NCBI RefSeq assembly: GCF_016820515.1
Contig: NZ_JADHDV010000003.1
Location: forward strand, 62,001 to 126,000
Direction of reading: 5' to 3'
From: Pseudoxanthomonas beigongshangi
Lineage (GTDB): Bacteria; Pseudomonadota; Gammaproteobacteria; Xanthomonadales; Xanthomonadaceae
Length of the DNA stretch: 64,000 nt
The notes beneath the pieces were generated by a model. It saw only the letters and a list, made by a program, of their open reading frames with translations, had not been told where the DNA came from and made no database searches. A program made the translations under genes and the position numbers. Shown here one piece after another: positions 58,518 through 64,000 of the stretch (position 1 is the stretch's first letter; each line of letters starts with the position of its first letter).

Positions 58518-59090
58518 TCAGGGCCGCTCCGGAACAGGAGGGTCCGGGACGGAAGTGTCCGGGGCGGGAACGCCCAGGCAGGGCTTCAGGATTTCCCAGG
58601 ATTTGGCCAGGCGTTCCACGCCGAAAGCCGCGTTGGCCGGACTGGTGGACGGCAGCGCGTGGAACACGAGCCGCGCGGCCAGCGCCGCGGGCAGGGTCGG
58701 CGCGACGTGGCGCTGGAACGCCTGCGCCGCCTTGCCGCCGTTGAAGGCCACCGCGCGCAGGGAGGGCCGTGCCTCCAGCCAGTCCACCAGCGGGTTGGCG
58801 ACCTCGCTGCCGCGGACGATGTCCGCGTCCAGGCTGCCACGGCGCTCGCAGGTTCCAATCACGTCCCACAGGCCGACACCGGCGGCCTGCAGCGCGGCCA
58901 GCCGGAGCGGGTAGTCGAGCGCGGGATCGAAACCGCACAGCGCGCCCATCAGCGGCCAGAACCGGTTGCGCGGATGGGCGTAGTAGCGCGCCGCCGCCAG
59001 CGATGCCGCGCCCGGCATCGAACCCAGCACCAGTACCCGGCAATCCGGGGCCGCCTGCGGCGGCAAGCCGCGCAGGAGCGTCGCGCTCAT
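58518..59090 (-). CDS. DNA-deoxyinosine / uracil-type DNA glycosylase
   Basis: A 190-residue glycosylase of the uracil-DNA glycosylase superfamily. The N-terminal motif VLVLGSMPGAASLAAARYYA and the following HPRNRFWPLMGALCGF mark the hypoxanthine-DNA glycosylase subgroup. AFNGGKAAQAF and HALPSTSPANAAF are the later helix and strand motifs. It excises deaminated purines in base excision repair. The start at 59090 overlaps the YdcZ gene (ATGA). The C-terminus is Pro-rich. Confidence 0.85.
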   Translation of the reverse strand: MSATLLRGLPPQAAPDCRVLVLGSMPGAASLAAARYYAHPRNRFWPLMGALCGFDPALDYPLRLAALQAAGVGLWDVIGTCERRGSLDADIVRGSEVANPLVDWLEARPSLRAVAFNGGKAAQAFQRHVAPTLPAALAARLVFHALPSTSPANAAFGVERLAKSWEILKPCLGVPAPDTSVPDPPVPERP

Positions 59091-59542
59091 CCGGCCGGCG
59101 TCTGCCATGGCCGCACCACCAGCAGCGCGCCGGCGACGACCAGCAGCGCACCGATCACGCGGGTGCCGTCGATGGGCTGGCGCGCATGCAGCACGCCGAA
59201 ATGATCCAGCAGCAGCGAGCCCACCAATTGTCCGAACACCACCAGACAAATCAGCGGCGCGGCGCCCATGCGCGGAATCAGCAGGGTCGCGGCGGCAACG
59301 TAGATCGCGCCGATGGCGCCGCCGGTCCACGCCCACCATGGCACCCGCGCCAGCGCCGCCGGGTCGAAGGTGGGCCGCGTGGCCAGCCACCACAGCGCCA
59401 GCACGCCGGTGCCGACCGCGAACGACATCAGCGCGGCGAACAGCGGGCCGAAGGTCTGCCGTCCCAGCGATGCATTGATCAACGCCTGCAACGGCAACAG
59501 CATGCCGATGAATACCGCCAGGCCCATTCCGATTGCTTTCAT
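59087..59542 (-). CDS. YdcZ/DUF606-type membrane transporter
   Basis: A 151-residue protein with five helices: MKAIGMGLAVFIGMLLPLQA, about 32-52, 62-82, 92-112 and 128-146. Features QALINASLGRQTFGPLFAAL and GQLVGSLLLDHFG are those of the DMT-superfamily YdcZ group, half-sized compared with EamA proteins. ATG 59542 has GGGAAG seven bases upstream. Substrate unknown. Coupled to the glycosylase gene by overlap, probably by chance. Confidence 0.8.
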   Translation of the reverse strand: MKAIGMGLAVFIGMLLPLQALINASLGRQTFGPLFAALMSFAVGTGVLALWWLATRPTFDPAALARVPWWAWTGGAIGAIYVAAATLLIPRMGAAPLICLVVFGQLVGSLLLDHFGVLHARQPIDGTRVIGALLVVAGALLVVRPWQTPAG

Positions 59543-59633
59543 GTCCATCTTCCCGGATTCGAAGGCGGACACGATACGGCAGGCGATGTGTTCAGGCGCA
59601 CGACGCTGCGTGGCGCCGCTGGAACGATCGCCC

Positions 59634-60734
59634 TCAGCGCGGCTGGCGGCCCAGGCGGCGATCGAAGAAGCGCGCGATCAGGCCATAGGCTTCCTGCGAC
59701 TCCGGCAGATCCGGATACACGAAGAAGGCATGCCACAGGCCATCGAACAGCACCAGTTCCGCGTCCACGCCCGCGCCCAGCAGCCGGCGCTGCATCGTGC
59801 TCACCGCGCTGGCCGCGAAGTCGCGCCCGCCGGCCAGGAACAGGGTGGGCGGAAACTTCGCGAGCAGTTCCGGCGACTGGCCGGGATAGGCGACCGGGTC
59901 GTCCGCCTGCGCGGTGCGCAGGTACGGCAGGCTCGCGCCACCGTCCGATTGCAGTGGCGGCACGCCGACCGCCAGTTGTCCCAGAGTCGCCGAATCCCCG
60001 GCGAACAGCAGGCCGGTGCCGCAGAAGTTGCCGATCGCGCCGGGACGCGGCAGATCCCGCTTCAGGATCCGCGCGGTGGCCTGCGCGGTCAGCATGCCGC
60101 CGGCCGAACAGCCGTAGATGCCGATGTTCTCCGCGCGGTACTGCTTGAGCAGCTCGCGGTAGACGGCTTCCACGTCGTCCACCGCGGCCGGGTAGGGATG
60201 CTCGGGCGCCAGCCGGTAATCCACCGTCACCACCCGGATGCCGGCGACCGCGGCAATCGGCACCGCTTCCACCAGCGCGCCGCTGCCCGAGCCCCACATG
60301 AAGGCGCCGCCGTGCAGGTTGATCAGCACCCGCTGCGCGTTGTCGCCCTGCGCGCCGGCCTGCGGATCCACCACGTGCACCGGCACGCCGCCGATGCGGG
60401 TGGCTTCCACCTTGGCCGGATAGCGGCGCTCGGCTTCGGCCAGGCGGTCGTCGTTGTAGCGCTGGTAGAAGCGCCGCTGATCGGCGATGTCGGCCGGATT
60501 CGGCCCCTTGCCTTCGCGGGTTTCGGCCAGCATCCGCTCGAACTGCGCACGCGCCTCGGCGCTGGCGAACCGGCTGTAGGGCAGCGACGTGGCCGGCATC
60601 GCCACGGTATCCGGCGCGGCCGGCTTGTCCTGTGCGATCGCCGCCAGCGGCGCCGACAGCGCCGACAAACCCAGGGCGAGACGCAACATCGCGCGGCGCC
60701 GGTGCGCGGTGAAAAGCAGGTTCTTCTTCATCAT
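59634..60734 (-). CDS. Exported alpha/beta hydrolase, HSL-type esterase
   Basis: A 366-residue enzyme with a signal peptide (about 1-35, ending LAAIA). It belongs to the hormone-sensitive-lipase family: oxyanion motif H141-GGAF, nucleophile Ser210 in GCSAGG, and probable acid/base residues in LAGGRDFAA and LWHAFF. The first about 100 residues after the signal are an extra helical cap. It acts on small acyl esters, probably of carbohydrate or plant material given its neighbours. It overlaps the stop of the glycosidase-like gene. Confidence 0.88.
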   Translation of the reverse strand: MMKKNLLFTAHRRRAMLRLALGLSALSAPLAAIAQDKPAAPDTVAMPATSLPYSRFASAEARAQFERMLAETREGKGPNPADIADQRRFYQRYNDDRLAEAERRYPAKVEATRIGGVPVHVVDPQAGAQGDNAQRVLINLHGGAFMWGSGSGALVEAVPIAAVAGIRVVTVDYRLAPEHPYPAAVDDVEAVYRELLKQYRAENIGIYGCSAGGMLTAQATARILKRDLPRPGAIGNFCGTGLLFAGDSATLGQLAVGVPPLQSDGGASLPYLRTAQADDPVAYPGQSPELLAKFPPTLFLAGGRDFAASAVSTMQRRLLGAGVDAELVLFDGLWHAFFVYPDLPESQEAYGLIARFFDRRLGRQPR

Positions 60735-62842
60735 TTTTCCTTTCCGGATTCGGCCGCGGGCGCCGCGTCAGGCGGCGGCAGGGCAAGGAACACCGTGCTC
60801 CAAAGTTGCGCGGCGTTGGATTCGTCCTCGTGCGCACCCTGCGCGCCAAACGGCTCGACCTGATAGCGGCCGTCGCGGTACGACCACGACCACAGCTCGG
60901 AGGTGCGCACCGCATCGGCGGCGCGGATCGCCCGCCACAGCCGGGCCTGCGCATCGCCCAGTGCGGCGCGTGTCTCGGCCGGCAAATCGTCCCGCGCCAG
61001 TTGCCGTCGCAGGCCGGCCGCCAGCACCGCCTGCTGCCAGGCCCACACCACCGTGCCGTGGTAGGCGGCGCTGCCCAGGCGTGGCCAGACCTCGCGATCG
61101 GCGTAGGCGGGATTGGCGACCAGCAGGCCCACGTCGGTCATCAGGCCGGCCGGGAAAGGACGCATCAGGTTGTCGACATCGCGCGCCAGGGATTGCGCAT
61201 CGGGTCGGCCGAACAGCAGGCGGAAGCCTTCGTCCGAATGCAGCACCGGCACCGGCCTGCCCTGCGCATCCAGCGCGAGCGCCGCGAACGCCAGTTCGCC
61301 GTCACCCAGCGCATCGAGCGCCCCGCGATCCGGCACGCCGGCATCGGTGGCGTAGGCACGGATCTGTTCGGCCGCGCGCGCGTTCGGCAACCGCACCGTG
61401 AACAGTTCCGCCGCGCGTCGTTCCCAGGTATCGGCGCGTCCCGCGGCGGCGCGCAGCTGCGTGCGCTGTTCCACGCTGGTGTAGGCGTCCAGCAGGCCGC
61501 TGTCGAGGAATCCGCCCATCGCGCGCAATGCCGCCGGCATCCATACCGCGTTGACGTCGTAGGGATAGCGGCCGCGCCCCAGACCCTCATTGCTGTCGCG
61601 CCACTGTCCCACCGGCTTGTCCGGCTTGAGCGCGATCAGGTTTCGATACGCGGGCTCCTCCGCGAACGCGCGGCTCTGCTCCGCCACGAACAGCAGGTTG
61701 CGCACCAGCGTTTCGCCGTTGCGACCCTGTTCGCCCCGGCGGGCGAGGAAATCGCGGGCGCGCGCCCGACCGCGCGCATCCTCCAGCAGCCAGGCCGCGG
61801 CCACCGGCGGCAGCATGTAGTCGTCGTCGATCATCGTGTAGTCGTAGATCGGCGCGGCGGACGGCTTGCCCTGTTCCTTGCGATGGCGCAGCACCGCGAA
61901 CTCGCCGATGTCCTCCTCGTGGGCGACTTCGCCATCGGGCGCCAGGCGCGCCAGTACCGCGCCGATGCCGGCCTCCACCGCCTCCGGTTGCAGCACCGGC
62001 ATCAGCAGGCGCACCGACATCAGGGTGTCGCGGCCGAAATAGGTGTCGAAGCGCCACGAGCCGGCCAGGAATTTCTCGTGGTAGCTCAGGAATCGCAGCG
62101 CCTGGCGGCTGCGCAGATCGGCCGTCGCGCGTTCGTTGAGCAGGCCGGCGGCGCTGAACGGAACCAGCGGGGTTTCCCCGGTCGAGGCGTGGATGCGCAG
62201 CCGCAGCGGTTCGCCGACGCGGTTCACGCGCAACACGATTTTCCCGTCCGCGCGTTCGAAGCGGCCGTTCCCGGCCTCCAGGGCGATGGCGTAGCCCGGC
62301 GCGCCATCCAGCCGATTGCGTTTCCAGCGGACCGCATCGGCGGAGACTTCGGGCTGCGCGGCGGTCTCGGCCGGATAGGCCTGGCCCAGTTGGTAGTCGC
62401 GCAGCACGCGCACGCTGCCGAGCACCGCATCCTTCACCACCAGCCGGGGCGCATCGACGCTGGCCTCGGCCACGATGCCGTTCCAGGCGTGCCCATTGTC
62501 GCGGTGGCGCTCGCCCTTGACCTGTCCCAGTGTCCACCGCACCGGCGTGGCCGCCTCCTCGAACCAGACGCCCACGCCGCTGTTGCCCGCCGGAAACGCC
62601 ACCAGCACGCGCGGCCGGTCGCCGGAGCTGAGCAGCAGGTGCGCGGCGATGTCGCCCTCCTGGTGGAACGCGTTTTCGATCCGTCCTTCGGTGATGCGGA
62701 ACTGCAGCGGCGCGTCGACCGGCGCGCGATCGTAGGCCAGCGCCTGGCCCATGGCCGGCAGCGCCAGCAGGCCGGCGAGAAGCAGCCGGGCACAGGCATT
62801 TTTCAGGAGCAAGGGCGTTTTGCGGGAAGCGGCGAGGGACAT
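60731..62842 (-). CDS. Secreted (alpha/alpha)6-barrel glycosidase-like protein
   Basis: A 703-residue exported protein with a signal peptide about 1-36 (LLLAGLLALPAMGQALA). The N-terminal 230 residues form a beta-sandwich-like domain; about 240-700 is helical, resembling six-hairpin glycosidases (glycogen-debranching, GH15/GH63 and GH78 types), with WRFDTYFGRDTLMSVRLL, WLLEDARGRAR, NAVWMPAALRAMGGFL and HGTVVWAWQQAV. The WR.D..FGRDT element is the usual substrate-cleft motif. Conserved acids such as E328-D and the DYTMIDDDY segment could be catalytic, but the sugar is unknown. Its gene is followed by an esterase and preceded by an MFS transporter. Confidence 0.65.
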   Translation of the reverse strand: MSLAASRKTPLLLKNACARLLLAGLLALPAMGQALAYDRAPVDAPLQFRITEGRIENAFHQEGDIAAHLLLSSGDRPRVLVAFPAGNSGVGVWFEEAATPVRWTLGQVKGERHRDNGHAWNGIVAEASVDAPRLVVKDAVLGSVRVLRDYQLGQAYPAETAAQPEVSADAVRWKRNRLDGAPGYAIALEAGNGRFERADGKIVLRVNRVGEPLRLRIHASTGETPLVPFSAAGLLNERATADLRSRQALRFLSYHEKFLAGSWRFDTYFGRDTLMSVRLLMPVLQPEAVEAGIGAVLARLAPDGEVAHEEDIGEFAVLRHRKEQGKPSAAPIYDYTMIDDDYMLPPVAAAWLLEDARGRARARDFLARRGEQGRNGETLVRNLLFVAEQSRAFAEEPAYRNLIALKPDKPVGQWRDSNEGLGRGRYPYDVNAVWMPAALRAMGGFLDSGLLDAYTSVEQRTQLRAAAGRADTWERRAAELFTVRLPNARAAEQIRAYATDAGVPDRGALDALGDGELAFAALALDAQGRPVPVLHSDEGFRLLFGRPDAQSLARDVDNLMRPFPAGLMTDVGLLVANPAYADREVWPRLGSAAYHGTVVWAWQQAVLAAGLRRQLARDDLPAETRAALGDAQARLWRAIRAADAVRTSELWSWSYRDGRYQVEPFGAQGAHEDESNAAQLWSTVFLALPPPDAAPAAESGKEK

Positions 62843-62846
62843 CGGT

Positions 62847-64000
62847 TCAAGATCCTCCCGCCGGCACCGCCGGCGTGCCGGCGGGCGCGTGCGCGGCGCG
62901 GTTGAGCAGGGTCAGCGACAGCAGCAGCACCGCCATCGGCAGCAGCAGCAGGTAGAAGGCGCGCGAGCCGTCGAAATGGGCGAACAGCTGCCCGGTGATG
63001 AAGGATCCGGTGGTGCCGCCCAACGCGGAGAACACCACGATCAGGCCGGTCATCGCCGCATGCCGCGCTTTCGGCAGCGCGCTCAGCACGACCGAATTGA
63101 TGGTCGGATAGATCGGCGCCATGAACAGGCCGATCAGCGGGAACACATAGGCGGCCAAAGGCGCGTCCCACCAGCTCGCATCGGTGCGCGGTTGCACGTT
63201 CGCCGCCAGCGGTAGCGCCAGCAGGACCAGCGCCGCCATTGCCAGCACGCAGGTGGCCAGCAACCAGAACCAGGGCAACCGCCGCAGCAGGATGCCGCCG
63301 CCCAGGCGGCCCAGTGCCAGCGAGCCGGCGAAGATGCCTGCCGCCTGCACGCTGAGGGCGGTGGGCAGGTGCAGGATTTCGCGGTTGAAGGTCGGCAGCC
63401 AGGTATTGATGGCCTGTTCCATCAGCACGTACAGGAAAGCCGAGACCAGGAACACGATCACCAGCGGGCGCGCCAGCAGGCGGAACATGTCGGCGAAGGA
63501 TTCGCCAACCGCATGGCCATCGCGTGCCTGCGATTCATCCATCGACGAACCGGCCAGCAACAGGATCACCGCCACGCACAGCCCGGCGATCACCCAGTAG
63601 ACGTCGAGCCATACCGGATCGCCCGGCGTATCGGGATTGATGAAGGCGGCGAACAGCCATGCGCTGCCGAGGATGCCGACCATGAACCAGCCTTCCACGG
63701 TGCTGGTCAGTCCGGCATGCGCACGCTCGCTGTCGGTCAGCAGGCCGATGCTGGAGTAGACCGAAACCTTCACCAGCGCGAACGACACGCCGACCGTCAC
63801 GTACAGCAGCTTGGTGGCCCAGAACGACTGCAACAGCGGCATGCCCGCGCAGGCCAGCGCCACGAGCCCCAGCCCGAGCATCATCGCCCGCCGGTAACCC
63901 AGCCGCGGCAAGGTCGAGGCGACCAGGAACGAGGCGATCGCGATCGGCAGATCCTTGAACGCCTCCAGCGTGCTCGCCGACGCCTTGCTTACCCCGAATC
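62847..64000 (-). CDS. MFS transporter, 5' end beyond the window
   Basis: About 384 residues of a major-facilitator transporter are present; the start lies right of 64000 because the frame stays open to the edge (the last visible codons give FGVSKASASTLEAFKDLPIA). At least ten helices are visible, e.g. AMMLGLGLVALACAGMPLL, FWATKLLYVTVGVSFALVKV and AGIFAGSLALGRLGGGILL. Family motif G.....G..LGRLGG and the charged loop SERAHAGLTSTVEGWFMVG fit the fucose-permease or sugar-type group. Followed after four bases by the glycosidase-like gene, so import of its products is plausible. Confidence 0.85.
   Translation of the reverse strand, partial: FGVSKASASTLEAFKDLPIAIASFLVASTLPRLGYRRAMMLGLGLVALACAGMPLLQSFWATKLLYVTVGVSFALVKVSVYSSIGLLTDSERAHAGLTSTVEGWFMVGILGSAWLFAAFINPDTPGDPVWLDVYWVIAGLCVAVILLLAGSSMDESQARDGHAVGESFADMFRLLARPLVIVFLVSAFLYVLMEQAINTWLPTFNREILHLPTALSVQAAGIFAGSLALGRLGGGILLRRLPWFWLLATCVLAMAALVLLALPLAANVQPRTDASWWDAPLAAYVFPLIGLFMAPIYPTINSVVLSALPKARHAAMTGLIVVFSALGGTTGSFITGQLFAHFDGSRAFYLLLLPMAVLLLSLTLLNRAAHAPAGTPAVPAGGS

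Overview
The window is GC-rich chromosomal DNA from a gammaproteobacterium, most likely a Xanthomonadales (Lysobacteraceae/Xanthomonadaceae) member such as Lysobacter, Luteimonas or a relative. Reasons: a DUF3348-DUF802-OmpA-DUF2894 cluster, an XAC0095-like small protein, a dihydrolipoyl dehydrogenase with fused lipoyl domains, intergenic arrays of the heptad GGGATTC, REP-like palindromes, many MacB-type ABC exporters, and a complete F-type ATP synthase operon close to glmU and glmS. No tRNA, rRNA, CRISPR array, transposase or prophage gene was seen. Genus assignment is inference.

Layout. 1-215: N-terminus of a TonB-dependent siderophore receptor behind a Fur box. 393-4464: four-gene operon coding for a MotA/TolQ/ZorA-like channel with a very long cytoplasmic tail, a MotB/ZorB-like OmpA protein and two uncharacterised partners. 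4505-6429: serine hydrolase and small membrane protein. 6531-7603: ECF sigma factor with a membrane partner. 7816-13000: MacB-type ABC exporter with three successive periplasmic adaptors. 13012-13340: composite repeat. 13423-15808: VOC protein, then fabA-fabB. 15915-20318: Fur-linked TonB receptor, DUF3325, iron uptake protein and PepSY membrane protein. 20999-23504: metNIQ methionine importer. 24041-27090: PhzF-like enzyme and YczE-like membrane protein, divergent from a MocR regulator. 27125-29282: small membrane proteins and a lipoprotein between two near-identical repeats, then an XAC0095-like gene with a structured leader. 29779-30709: TetR regulator and VOC protein. 31195-33021: glmS. 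33205-41908: sigma54-type exporter operon with adaptor, ATPase, three permeases, NtrC-family regulator and NtrY-like kinase. 42126-43493: glmU. 43554-43967: GtrA-like protein. 44103-51508: atpIBEFHAGDC. 51964-53827: outer-membrane barrel, Fur-linked DUF2061 protein and DUF6624 protein. 53935-57519: pyruvate dehydrogenase E2 and E3. 57667-64000: DUF2884 protein, DNA glycosylase, YdcZ-type transporter, esterase, large secreted glycosidase-like protein and an MFS transporter cut by the window end.

Themes. (1) Cell-wall and energy housekeeping: glmS and glmU make UDP-GlcNAc, fabA and fabB make unsaturated fatty acids, the atp operon makes ATP, and E2/E3 feed acetyl-CoA. (2) Iron: three Fur-box-like sites, two TonB receptors and a PepSY/DUF3325 group. 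(3) Two different MacB-type export operons, one with three adaptors, the other with three permeases and its own sigma54-dependent two-component system. (4) The best candidate for an undescribed system is the ZorAB-like motor operon at 393-4464: it has the hallmarks of a peptidoglycan-anchored ion-driven motor but none of the known Zorya effectors. (5) Several unexplained RNA or DNA structures are reported, notably a structured leader at 29305-29412 and nested dyads in the MocR/yczE intergenic region. Many long reading frames antisense to real genes are artefacts of high GC and were left out.
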